Made by a program: the position numbers and the translations under genes
Assembly: GCF_020623625.1 (NCBI RefSeq)
Contig: NC_060201.1
Span: 1-64,000 of the forward strand
Direction: 5' to 3'
Length of the DNA stretch: 64,000 nt
Origin: Saccharomycodes ludwigii
Taxonomy: Eukaryota; Ascomycota; Saccharomycetes; Saccharomycodales; Saccharomycodaceae
Notes under the pieces: model-generated
The model's database searches: none
The model's input: the letters and a program-made list of their open reading frames with translations, nothing else
What the model was told of the DNA's origin: nothing
In this document: one piece after another, positions 1-11,080 of the stretch
Layout: every line of letters starts with the position of its first letter
How positions within the stretch are numbered: the stretch's first letter is position 1

Positions 1-830
1 TACTCACCAATTCGACTCCCCACCTTCACACAAATATTATAATCCGAATACTTCATCATCCGAGTCAAATATTTATCCGAATACTTCATAATCCGACCAA
101 TTTATTTATCCGAATATTATAATCCGAGTACTTTGTAATCCGAGTCAAATATTTATCCGAATATTATAATCCGAATACTTCACAATCCGACCAATTTATT
201 TATCCGAATATTATAACCCGAACACTTTGTAATCCGACTGAATTATTTATCCGAATATTATAATCCGAATACTTTGTAATCCGAGTCAATTATTTATCCG
301 AATATTATAACCCGAATACTTCATAATCCGACCAATTTATTTATCCGAATATTATAACCCGAATACTTTGTGATCCGACCAATTTATTTATCCGAACAAT
401 ATAACCCGAATACTTCACAATCCGACCAAAATATTTATCCGAATATTATAATCCGAATACTTCATAATCCGACCAATTTATTTATCCGAATATTATAATC
501 CGAATACTTTGTAATCCGACCAATTTATTTATCCGAATATTATAACCCGAATACTTTGTAATCCGACCAAAATATTTATCCGAATATTATAACCCGAATA
601 CTTCATAATCCGACCAAACTATTTATCCGAATATTATAACCCGAACACTTTGTAATCCGATCGATTTATTTATCCGAATATTATAACCCGAATACTTCAT
701 CATCCGACCAATTTATTTATCCGAGTGTATATAACCCGAGTATCGTGTAAGCCGACTCAATTATTTATCCGAATACATATAACCCGAGTAATGGCTAATC
801 CGACTATATTTATATTCACTATATCCTAAT
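1..830. repeat. 47-bp tandem satellite with ATCCGA sub-repeats
   Basis: About 17 copies of a 47-bp unit run from the window edge to about 830. Successive units start at 151, 198 and 245, exactly 47 bp apart. Each unit is made of three shorter blocks of about 14, 16 and 17 bp, each beginning ATCCGA, so the satellite itself grew from a shorter repeat. Copies differ at few positions (for example CTTCATAATCC against CTTTGTAATCC). The last two or three copies (about 715-800) are visibly decayed. The array is open at the left edge. No ORF crosses it. A subtelomeric or centromere-flanking satellite is possible; the sequence does not decide. Confidence 0.9.
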
Positions 831-2037
831 TATCCCAATATATTTCTACCACAAATGCTTTCTAATCTCATCAATATATATTTATACCCACACCCAATCT
901 CTTTTAACCCTGCCCATATATTTCTAATCCAAACTCATTATACTCTCACCAATATATTTATCCCACATCCATTATAATCAAAATATACAAATTATCCCCA
1001 ATATCTTCTAATTCCATCTCAATTATTCATCCAAATATACTCCCACTTATACCACCTTGCTAATCCCAATCATTTTCCACTTCTAATCTCATTAATCATC
1101 TTTATATTAAATATGTACTACATATATGAACTAACATATTAATAACTACAATAATATTATTATACTACATATATGAATTAATATATTTATAATCTCAACA
1201 TTATTATAATACCACATATATTCATAACTACAATAATATTATTATACTAAATATATTTATAATCTCAACATTATTATTATACTACATATATAACAATCAT
1301 CTTACTCTCATATTCATAATAATCATATTAATACCAATCTATATATAATAATAATATCTTTATAATAATCATCTTGTTCTAGTATTCATAATACCAACAT
1401 TATTCTTATACTACATATATTTATAAGCTCAACAGTATTCTAATATTAAGTATATAATAATCAGCTTACTCTCATATTCATAATAATCATCTTAATTCCA
1501 TATTCATAATCTCAATAATAATATTATACTAAAGATATAATAATCATCTTATCCTCATATTTATACTAATTATATCTTTATAATAATATTATTCCAATAT
1601 CCATAATCCCTCCAATATTCTTATAATATTAATAATACCATTATAATAATCATCTTACCCTCATATTCATAATAATAACAATATCTTTATAACTATAATC
1701 TTCTTTTAATATTCATACTACCAACAATATTCCAATAATGACAGTAATCCATATATAATTATCATCTTACTTTTGTATTTATAACCTCAATAATATTCCA
1801 ATAATGACAGTAATCCATATATAATTATCATCTTAATTCCATATTATCATTATAATTATAATAGCAATCCATATATAATAATAATCTTACCCTCATATTC
1901 ATAATTACCCCAATAACATTATTATAATAATATCCTTCTTCTAGTTATAATACCAACAATATCTTTATAATAATCTTACTCTCACATTCATAATAGCAAT
2001 CCATATACAATAATCATCTTACCCTCATATTCATAAT
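831..2037. repeat. G-depleted AT-rich tract, left part
   Basis: No gene. The + strand is almost entirely A, T and C; whole 60-base stretches such as 961-1020 and 1201-1320 contain no G. Loose repeats of words such as ATAATCATCTTAC, CATATTCATAAT and CAATAATATT recur without a fixed period. It continues directly from the satellite, whose ATCCGA words fade into ATCCCA and ATCTCA forms, so it may be decayed satellite. The same DNA resumes on the other side of the copia insertion at 7526. Confidence 0.8.
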
Positions 2038-2452
2038 TGTTGGACATTTGACATTGTCTGTCCAATAATTGAACCGTTTATTTCCCGATGGATTATCGGC
2101 AAAGAATATTATAAATGTTTAATATGGACTATCGAATAATTAGGGGTAATATTCCCGAAATTATATCGGTAATAATTTGATGACGTCATATTACACACTC
2201 AAGCCCCTATTTATGACGATATACCCGAACTGGTGTACCTTGATTGAAACAGGGAAATCAAGGTATATAAAGGACACAAAACTAAGAATTAAGAATATAT
2301 TAATTAAAATTATTCCTTTATATAATTATATAGTTAGGAATTATATAAAGAGGAGAGCGAACAATTATTATAAAAGAGTAACTATTAGATATTAAGATGT
2401 CTAGTAACTTGAATAATAAGGCGGGTTTAATCGGTGACCCCGATTTTTCCCA
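2038..2452 (+). repeat. 5' LTR of the copia element (family A)
   Basis: It starts TGTTGGACATTTG and ends TTTTTCCCA. It carries a TATA-like TATATAAAGG near 2271. The gag start codon lies inside it at 2397, so its last 56 bases are coding, as in Ty1. Confidence 0.95.
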
Positions 2453-5400
2453 ATATGGTGATTTTGCCCAGGATAGTAATGTTGTCAAAGATGACAAGAC
2501 TATCAAGAGATTATTATTAACTTCCTATTTCACAATTAATGAAAGAAATGTTCTGAGGAGCAATTTTAGAAGTTTCTGTAAAGTATTTTTAGATCTAGTT
2601 GCTAGCCGTGGCCTTGAATACATATTTGATGTTGGTCCAAACGGCGTTCGCCCTAGCAAAACTGTGATTAGATGTATAAATAACTTGTTTTACCAAAAGC
2701 AAGCTTATTTTCCCCGTGAATTTAAGGATTCGCAACCATATGATATGTTAGTTGAGTTGGCGAATGAGGATTCTGATGAAGATGATGAAGATAGCTATGA
2801 CAGTATTTGTCGTGAGTGGAAAAAGTTACACTACGATGGTTCACAAAATGCTAAGATCTTCAAGAAAAGTTTATTGAGATTAGTTGCTAAAACCAAAGCA
2901 TCCAGTGCACCAATGAGTGACTATGAAATAAAATACCGTCTCATTAAATCTTTGAAAGGAGCCTACGCTAACATTAGTGATTATATTGATTATCAGTATA
3001 ATGGATTAGAAAGTGTCAAATTAGAAGACATATTGGATATCATTGTCAAACGGTATGATCAGTACAAAAAGACCAAGTCAGTAAGGTCAAGAGTTGATAA
3101 TGAAGTTAAGGCTTATGGTCGTAGTCATAAACATGATGATTATGGATTCATGACCGAATCCAGTACCAAAGCAAAGGTAGTGTGTTACAGTTGTAACAAG
3201 GAGGGTCATTATAAAAATGAATGTCCTAGTCTTATTGTGAAAAAGGATAGTTCTAAATCTAATGCCTCGACACTTACCAAAGGTAAAGTTAAGCTGGTTA
3301 ACAATCAGGAGAATATGACTAAAGTTAGTCGTATTGATGTTAATAATCAGGATGGTGAGACTGAGGAAGGTCTCACTGAAATTAGTCTTAGGCCTATCTG
3401 CACTAAGAAGGTTTTGAGAGTTGAAATTAAGAAATTTCCGAATATCTTGTATGATACGGGAGCTGATTTCTCTATTGTGAATAAAAGTTTATTGCACAAT
3501 TTAAATAAAAACACACGTTTTTCGTTAACGGACTTCAATAAGAACATTATTGATGCTCCATATGTAGGCGACTTGTTCATGAATATCAATGGTAACGAGA
3601 TTAAGTTTAGAGCTGTCGGAGTAACTAATGAATCTATGGATCCAGTTATCAGTAGGGCAAGCTTAAAGGAGTGCAATCTGATTGTAAATGAACAAGAATT
3701 ATCCATAAAGAATGCTAAGGATAATAGTTTTGTTGGAAACTTGAAGGAAAGAGAACATTCAATTTACTTTCCTGGAAATTGGGTTGTTCCACCGAACAAC
3801 ATATCGGTGAGAACAGCAAAGTCTAAAGAAAAATTTAACCTGGATCACATACATGTTTTGTTAGGACACGTAAATGTTAAGGATCTACAAAGAAGCTTCA
3901 AGTCTGGTTGTTTGGTAGGTATTAACTACGATGATATTGACTGGTCGAATGTCAATAGTTTTGGTTGTGTGACGTGTATGCAAGGCAAATCCAGATATAA
4001 AAACCATATTATTGGTAGCAGAGCGATTGCCCAACAATATTATGAAGTCGGTGAGTACTTCCATTCAGATCTATTTGGATCTGTGAGTAATATTAAGAAA
4101 GGGTACTATCATTCGTTTATAAGCTTTACAGATGAAAAATCAAAGTTCAAGTTTGTTTATGGACTAAAGAGTAAATCTGCAGAAGCAATTTTAAAGGTGT
4201 TGAAGGTTTTCGTTCCGTATGTTGAAAAGCACCTTGGTAAATCAATCAAGTATATTCAAACAGATAACGGTTTGGAATACAAGAATAGATTGGTTATGGA
4301 ATATTTGAGAAAATTTGGTATTAAATTACTAAATAATACAGCTGGTGACTCAAGAGGTAATGGTGTGGCCGAACGCCTCAATTTGACATTATTAAATGAT
4401 GCTCGAACATTGATGGGGAATACCAATTTACCAAGACATTTGTGGTTTTATGCGGTATTATTTAGTTGTTATGTGAGAAATGGTATTATTGCAGCCAGCA
4501 ACGATACAGGATGTTCTCCAAGAGAACTAATGTCTATACCAAAATTAAATGTCGCAAAGATTTTGCCATTTGGTAGTCATGTAATTTTACATCATCCTAC
4601 TCATGACAAGATCGAGAAGAGAGGTTTAGATGCTTATGTTTTGGCACCATCTGAATCATCCTTTGGATATTTAGTATGGGTGCCATCCTTAATGAGAATA
4701 GTTGATAGTTCTAGTATTTCTCTATGTAAAAGTCCATTCAATAGTGGTGAATGTCAAGAAAATGTAATTGACGAATTTATTGATGAACTTATCTCCAAAG
4801 ACGATTCATTGGATTCTAATAGAGTAGAACCATTAAGTAGTCAAACAAATGAAAGTCACAATGAAAGTGCAGAAGTAATACCTGCCACTGATCAGGATTC
4901 ATCGGAACAAATTATTCCTATTATTACTGATTACTCACGTGAAGATTCACATGAGGAATATCAAGGGAATGAATATGATGGAGATACAGAAACTACTTCT
5001 GAAGAGGCACTTGATGTTGATGAGGCAAACACTGAGAGTAGTGTAAGAACAGATAGTGTTACTGACACTGAAGAATATGTACCAAGTGATGGTATTGATG
5101 TTGCAGTTGGTAGACCTCAGACTACCGTTAATAAGAATGAAAAAGAAGTCGATGATGTCGACATTAAATCCAATGAAGTCAATGAACATGCGAACACTGA
5201 ATCTGTTTCTGATTCTAATTCTAAATCTGATTCTGATTCTAAATCTAAATCCGATTCTGATTCTGATTCTGATTCAGCTTCTAACTCTGAGAATGAATCA
5301 TCAGATTCACCTCGTGTTATTGACAGTACCAATTGGGTTGTTCAGACTAACAACAAGAAAAGAAAAATGACCACCGAGGAAATATTTGCCTCCATTCAAG

Positions 5401-7091
5401 AGGATCCCTCAATGGTCACAGCCAGAAAAAGATTAAAGATTAGGTTAGCTAAGATTCTAGCAGTGATGGAATCAGCACGAAATAACTCTGCTGATGTCAA
5501 ACATATACGTAATGAGACGTTATATTTGCACGAGGTTTATCGTCTTAGCGATCCTAACATTAAGAATCAATATTTAATGGCAATGCAGAAAGAAATTGAA
5601 GTATTAGAAGGTTCTAACACTTGGGATAGTGGGGAACCCATTCCGGTAGATAGTGTTGATCAATCAAAGATTGTGCCACTATTAATATTATTCAATGTCA
5701 AGCGATCTGGAAAGTATAAATGTCGTATTTGTGCGCGCGGAGATGTCCAGGATGCAACCACATACGAAGATTCTCTGAGCTCATCAAACTTAGCTCAGGA
5801 TGGATTGATGTTTTTACTTAACATGGTTTTGACAAATAGTTGGCATTTGGGTCAATTGGATATTCAAGGCGCATACTTGAATGCTCCAATAAACACTGAA
5901 TTGTATGTTAAGGCACCTAAGGTCTATGGATATAAGAACATGTTGTTCAAATTAAGAAAGAGTCTATATGGCCTACGCCAAAGTGGATATCTCTGGAACC
6001 AAGAGATCAGTAGTTTTCTAATCCAGATAGGTTTTCAAGAAATTGAATTTTGGCCTTCATTGTATCAAAAGAATTACGATGGTGTTGAAGGTATCAAGCA
6101 CACCATTCTTTTGGGCCTATTTGTAGATGACATGGTGGTTGTCTCCTCCAAAGAATGTGATTTTAAAGAACTGGTTGCTATGTTGAATACGCGCTACACG
6201 GTTAAAACAGTCAATGATGGAGGTGAACCTATTTATGATATTCTTGGATTAGAAATAGAATATAAGGTTGGTAGTCATTTGTCAATGACTATGGGGAAGT
6301 CTTTGGAAGAAAAACTCCCAAAGTTAGGTTTCAATCTGAGTGATAAGGTTACAAGCTTACCCCTAGTTTACGACTTCAAGCTACCAGAGAAATTGAAAAT
6401 TGACTCAGTAGACTTAGCTGAGAAAATACAAAAATGTAGAAAAGCTGTAGGATTGCTTAATTATGTTGTTGGCAAATATAGACCTGATATAAACTTCGTC
6501 GTAAATGTACTAGCAAGTTATCAGCTATATCCAACAGAAGAAATTATGAAATTGTTACACAAAACAATTAATTATTTGTGGGGGACGAGAAACCACAAAT
6601 TAATTTGGAGATATGATGATATAATTAAAGGAAATTTTAAGATTATAGTAGATGCTTCACATGGTAATCGTGAAAAGTTTCAAAGTCAGTACGGCTACAT
6701 GGTATACATGAACAATCTTCTTGTAGGATACAAAACAGGTACTACAAGCATTGCATGTATGTCATCTACTGAAGCCGAGACATATGTAGTAAACGAGGCA
6801 TCCTTGAAGTTTGAATACTGGATCCCATTACTAGAAGAATATTATTCTGAGATAACTAAAGAATTGTATTGTGACAATCAATCAGCAATAAAATTGTGTA
6901 AAGCTGATACTTTTGTTAAATTTCGAGATAAATTTCATGGAATCAGAGCATATAGAGCTAGACAACAAATGAGAAATATTGGATTTGATTTAAAATTTGT
7001 TGAATCTAAGTCAAATCCGGCTGATGTGTTAACGAAATTTGCTCCACATAAGGATAATATTAAACTGTTTATGAAAAATTTTGAGTATTGA
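2397..7091 (+). CDS. Gag-Pol polyprotein, Ty1/copia type
   Basis: A single 1564-residue frame encodes gag and pol together, an arrangement known from Ty5 and many plant copia elements, whereas Ty1 uses a +1 shift. Visible in order are a gag region, a CCHC zinc knuckle CYSCNKEGHYKNEC (263-276), a protease motif YDTGAD (about 352-357), and an integrase HHCC finger (HVLLGHV and CVTC, from about 486). The integrase DDE core follows around SDLFGS, TDNGLEY and VAERLN (about 556, 622 and 658). A linker very rich in Ser and Asp lies near 936-970. RT has QLDIQGAYLNAP (about 1151) and FVDDM (about 1243), and RNase H has SSTEAETY (about 1455). The start at 2397 is the first in-frame ATG and is shared with the related copy at 16888. 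Confidence 0.95.
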   Translation: MSSNLNNKAGLIGDPDFSQYGDFAQDSNVVKDDKTIKRLLLTSYFTINERNVLRSNFRSFCKVFLDLVASRGLEYIFDVGPNGVRPSKTVIRCINNLFYQKQAYFPREFKDSQPYDMLVELANEDSDEDDEDSYDSICREWKKLHYDGSQNAKIFKKSLLRLVAKTKASSAPMSDYEIKYRLIKSLKGAYANISDYIDYQYNGLESVKLEDILDIIVKRYDQYKKTKSVRSRVDNEVKAYGRSHKHDDYGFMTESSTKAKVVCYSCNKEGHYKNECPSLIVKKDSSKSNASTLTKGKVKLVNNQENMTKVSRIDVNNQDGETEEGLTEISLRPICTKKVLRVEIKKFPNILYDTGADFSIVNKSLLHNLNKNTRFSLTDFNKNIIDAPYVGDLFMNINGNEIKFRAVGVTNESMDPVISRASLKECNLIVNEQELSIKNAKDNSFVGNLKEREHSIYFPGNWVVPPNNISVRTAKSKEKFNLDHIHVLLGHVNVKDLQRSFKSGCLVGINYDDIDWSNVNSFGCVTCMQGKSRYKNHIIGSRAIAQQYYEVGEYFHSDLFGSVSNIKKGYYHSFISFTDEKSKFKFVYGLKSKSAEAILKVLKVFVPYVEKHLGKSIKYIQTDNGLEYKNRLVMEYLRKFGIKLLNNTAGDSRGNGVAERLNLTLLNDARTLMGNTNLPRHLWFYAVLFSCYVRNGIIAASNDTGCSPRELMSIPKLNVAKILPFGSHVILHHPTHDKIEKRGLDAYVLAPSESSFGYLVWVPSLMRIVDSSSISLCKSPFNSGECQENVIDEFIDELISKDDSLDSNRVEPLSSQTNESHNESAEVIPATDQDSSEQIIPIITDYSREDSHEEYQGNEYDGDTETTSEEALDVDEANTESSVRTDSVTDTEEYVPSDGIDVAVGRPQTTVNKNEKEVDDVDIKSNEVNEHANTESVSDSNSKSDSDSKSKSDSDSDSDSASNSENESSDSPRVIDSTNWVVQTNNKKRKMTTEEIFASIQEDPSMVTARKRLKIRLAKILAVMESARNNSADVKHIRNETLYLHEVYRLSDPNIKNQYLMAMQKEIEVLEGSNTWDSGEPIPVDSVDQSKIVPLLILFNVKRSGKYKCRICARGDVQDATTYEDSLSSSNLAQDGLMFLLNMVLTNSWHLGQLDIQGAYLNAPINTELYVKAPKVYGYKNMLFKLRKSLYGLRQSGYLWNQEISSFLIQIGFQEIEFWPSLYQKNYDGVEGIKHTILLGLFVDDMVVVSSKECDFKELVAMLNTRYTVKTVNDGGEPIYDILGLEIEYKVGSHLSMTMGKSLEEKLPKLGFNLSDKVTSLPLVYDFKLPEKLKIDSVDLAEKIQKCRKAVGLLNYVVGKYRPDINFVVNVLASYQLYPTEEIMKLLHKTINYLWGTRNHKLIWRYDDIIKGNFKIIVDASHGNREKFQSQYGYMVYMNNLLVGYKTGTTSIACMSSTEAETYVVNEASLKFEYWIPLLEEYYSEITKELYCDNQSAIKLCKADTFVKFRDKFHGIRAYRARQQMRNIGFDLKFVESKSNPADVLTKFAPHKDNIKLFMKNFEY

Positions 7092-7110
7092 TTTTCATCA
7101 ATATGGGGGA

Positions 7111-7525
7111 TGTTGGACATTTGACATTGTCTGTCCAATAATTGAACCGTTTATTTCCCGATGGATTATCGGCAAAGAATATTATAAATGTTTAATATGG
7201 ACTATCGAATAATTAGGGGTAATATTCCCGAAATTATATCGGTAATAATTTGATGACGTCATATTACACACTCAAGCCCCTATTTATGACGATATACCCG
7301 AACTGGTGTACCTTGATTGAAACAGGGAAATCAAGGTATATAAAGGACACAAAACTAAGAATTAAGAATATATTAATTAAAATTATTCCTTTATATAATT
7401 ATATAGTTAGGAATTATATAAAGAGGAGAGCGAACAATTATTATAAAAGAGTAACTATTAGATATTAAGATGTCTAGTAACTTGAATAATAAGGCGGGTT
7501 TAATCGGTGACCCCGATTTTTCCCA
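7111..7525 (+). repeat. 3' LTR of the copia element (family A)
   Basis: The same 415 bp as the LTR at 2038-2452, by eye without a difference. It is preceded by the purine tract and followed by the target duplication ATAAT. Confidence 0.95.
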
Positions 7526-9834
7526 ATAATAATAATAATAATATTATCATAATAATACTAATTTCATATTCATTATACCAACAATATTATTATATTAATA
7601 CTAATCCATATATAATAATCATCTTACTCTCTTGTTCATAATAATAGTAATATCTTTATAATAATAATCTTAATTTCATATCTATACTATTAATAATATC
7701 ATTATACTAATAATCTTAATTCCATATTAATAATACCAACAATATTATTATAATCATCCTCCTCTTATATTTATACTCATAACTATATCCTTATAATAAT
7801 TCACATACTAATTCTAATCCATATATAATACTCATCTTATTCTTATACTTATAATCTCAATAATATTCTTATACTCATTATATAATAATTATTCATAATA
7901 TATTTATAATACTAATAATATTATTATAATAATACTATTTCATATTTATAATAATAATAATAATATCATTATAATTATAATCTTCTTCCAATATCCATAA
8001 TCACAATAATCCTAATCCATATCTAACCATCTTATTCTAATACTTGTAATCCCAATGATATTCTTATACTATATATATTCTTCCAATATCATTATAGTAA
8101 TAATATCCTATATATAATACTTATCAATCAACTGTTATTATCCATACATCATAATTATTAATTCATACTTATACTCTCAATAATATTTCCAATTTCAATA
8201 TTATAAATATCTTATTATACTTATAATATTAACAAGTTATTTATATTATATCTATAATAGTTATCCCTACTATATTTATAATTCATATATAATAATTATT
8301 CAATTATACTACTTATATATTTATAACTATCATATACTAATAATACATATATTATAATTATAATATACTTATACAACTCATATATTTATTATCTTACTAT
8401 ACTTTGATTATAATATTTCTATACTATATATATTTATAATTCATATATACTTACATTACTTGGTTATTTATAATATAAATACATAATTATAATATACCTA
8501 CTCTCATAATATAATAATTATTCCCACTATACTTATAATTCATATATACTTATACCACTCATCATATAATAATTATTCCTAATATATTCATATTCCACAT
8601 ATATTTATAATCTAAATCAACTAATAACTTATCAACATCCATCCATTCATAATAATTATCCCACTAATCTTATAATAATAATATGTTTGTTATATTCATA
8701 TCCTTATACTATATATATATATAAATTGATAATCTCAATCAAATAATCCTCCATTTATATTTATAATAATCATCCATTCATATTCATATTCATATCCTCC
8801 ATTAATATTTATAATAATGTCATAATAACTTTCCATCCATCTTTATAATCAAAATAAATTCTCATAACTATAATACTCTGAATGTCTCACTATAATTATC
8901 CTCCATATATATTTATTGTATCACTCCAATAATCATTCTACTAATCGTATCTCCAATTCATATTTATAATTATCATCCATTCATATTCATATTCATATCC
9001 TCCATTAATATTCATAATAATGTCATAATAACTATCCATTCATCTTTATAATCAAAATAAATTCTCATAACTGTAATACTCTAGATATCTCAATATAATT
9101 ATCCTCCATATATATTTATTGTCTCACTCCAATAATTATTCTACTATATTTATAATACCAATATCATACTCCCAATAACATCTACAATCATATCATAATA
9201 ACTATCCATCCATCTTTATAATCAAAATAAATCCTTATAACTATAATACTCTGAATGTCTCAGTATAATTATCCTCCATATATATTTATTGTCTCACTCT
9301 AATAATCATTCTACTAATCATATCCCCAATTTGTATTTATAATAATCATTCATATTCATATTCATATTCATATTCTCAATATCATTTATAATCATGTCTC
9401 ACCACTCTTATACTCTATACCCTAGTCGTCTCATTCTACATTTATAATCATATCCAATACTTATCCTCCAAATATCTTTATTGTCTAACTCCACTTCTAT
9501 TCCATATATATCAATAGTTATACCAATCTACTTGTCACCTTAATATACTAATTATTCAAATATATTCATAATCCCAATCTAATAATTATCTCATTAGAAT
9601 AACTATTCTAATATACTTATACTATCCGTATAATAATTATCCAAATATATCAATAATCATTGTATCATGGTCGATATGTTTTTATAATCTCAATATCCAA
9701 TAACTCCACACTATCTATAATCCAATTCCAATTATACTAATAATATATCAATAACTCAAACATACTTCTAATCATACTCCATCTAGAATCCCTCATCATA
9801 TTCAAGCCAAATATCTCCAATATATAATTGTTAT
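7526..9834. repeat. G-depleted AT-rich tract, middle part
   Basis: No gene. The same G-poor composition continues as before the copia element (7561-7620, 7921-7980 and 8521-8580 contain no G). Longer near-repeats occur here. A block of about 180 bp with CATTCATATTCATATTCATATCCTCCATTAATATT and a following ATCCTCCATATATATTTATTGT block recurs near 8750-8940, 8970-9140 and 9170-9370, so this part has a higher-order repeat of roughly 200-240 bp. Confidence 0.75.
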
Positions 9835-10357
9835 TGTTCAGATGAAACCTGATCTGAAGTATTATTATTGTTGGAATTGTAGGGATGGGACATTCTTTGT
9901 AGATTAATTGTGAAACTGTTATGTTGTAGTAAATGTATATACTTGATTATAGTATTATTACTGAGTGTTCTCTTCTATTATTTATAATTATACAAAATAT
10001 ATAAAAATGTGTTTTATTTGTTCTATTCTCGTTATTTTGTGTCCATTTATATATCTCGATTTTTCTGCTTCAACCAAACAATATCAGTTCCTGAATTGTC
10101 GCTAGATGATTTTAAGTAAACAACTTTCAGCGATACTTAATTACCGATGATTCCTTATCGAATTCTTATGTTGATAAGCTTTAAGTAAACAAGTTGTCGG
10201 GATTTAATTTCCTCAATATTTAAATTATAATTATAGCTTGTTGATTAGTATATTTCCCAATTTGGTATTTGATTCCAATAATATTTCCTTATCTGGAATC
10301 TGGTTCCAGCACAAATGTTTAGTAAATTTAATTCCCTATTGGAATTTGGTTCCAACA
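9835..10357 (-). mobile_element. Solo LTR, family B, with target duplication
   Basis: A 523-bp LTR on the minus strand starting TGTTGGAACCAAATTCC and ending TTTCATCTGAACA. It is flanked by perfect 5-bp duplications GTTAT (9830-9834 and 10358-10362). Like family A it contains a start codon near its 3' end (ATG at 9893 on the minus strand, reading MSHPYNSNNNNTSDQVSSE), presumably the gag start of its parent. No internal element sequence remains here. It is a young solo LTR of a Ty1-like element. Confidence 0.9.
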
Positions 10358-11080
10358 GTTATTTCATTCATAATCCTAACATACCCACATTTCCCAATAC
10401 ACAATATCAACTCACTTATCATCCAAGTACATTTCTAATCCAAATATATAAATCCTCACAACTCACTTGTAATATAAATACGATAGTAATCATAATATAA
10501 CTAATAATCTCACCCTATTTATAATTCAATAAATAAATAATCCCAATACTCTAGTAATTCCATCTCAATTCTGATCCTATTATACTAATTTCCTCGTCAT
10601 ATCTATAAATATACTAATACTCCCATCATAATTATAATCCTAACTCTAATCCCATCATACTTTTGATACTATTTATAATCCCATCATTCATAATAATTGC
10701 ATCTATTAAATATATCATCTATCAAAATATCTCATCACCTAACAAGATAACAAAATAAAAATAAATCCTACTTTCTCCACAACTCAACTCAATTATCCAC
10801 CACTATAACTCCAACCTGTTTGTCAAACACTCCACTTATCCTCTCAATATAACTACCACTAATAATATTATCATATCCTTGTCTCTTTGTTTGTTTTTTT
10901 TACCCAATGTGTTCTTGTATCTTGTATATTATCCAATTCATTCCTCATATCATATGCCTTTTAATTAAAGAATCAGCCATATCAATGATAATCACTAGCT
11001 CTAATATAAACCTGTAAATTTATATTCCAAGCATAATCCATACAACTCAACTCATCATTTCTTAACAACTATAATAACTT
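10358..11080. other. G-depleted AT-rich tract, right end
   Basis: No gene. The G-poor + strand continues to about 11050 and then gives way to homopolymer-rich DNA. No ordered repeat was seen. Confidence 0.6.

Larger units (their letters stand above)
2038..7525 (+). mobile_element. Whole Ty1/copia LTR retrotransposon
   Basis: A 5488-bp element with two 415-bp LTRs that I read as identical, flanked by the 5-bp target duplication ATAAT (2033-2037 and 7526-7530). It carries one long gag-pol frame. A purine tract ending GGGGGA sits directly before the 3' LTR (7101-7110). I could not assign the primer-binding site. Domain order gag, protease, integrase, RT, RNase H is that of Pseudoviridae (Ty1/copia). 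Identical LTRs and a clean target duplication mean a very recent insertion. It looks whole. It sits in the G-depleted tract and splits it. Confidence 0.95.

Noticed and set aside
10-25. tRNA B-box-like TTCGACTCC at the left edge
   Set aside because: No A-box, acceptor pairing or terminator T run can be placed around it, and the satellite begins here.
2453-2480. Primer-binding site matching initiator tRNA-Met, as in Ty1
   Set aside because: The bases after the 5' LTR contain a TGG but do not continue like the known initiator-tRNA complement; left unassigned.
10238-10500. Two overlapping small frames of 61-66 codons
   Set aside because: They lie mostly in the antisense of the family-B LTR and have no independent support.
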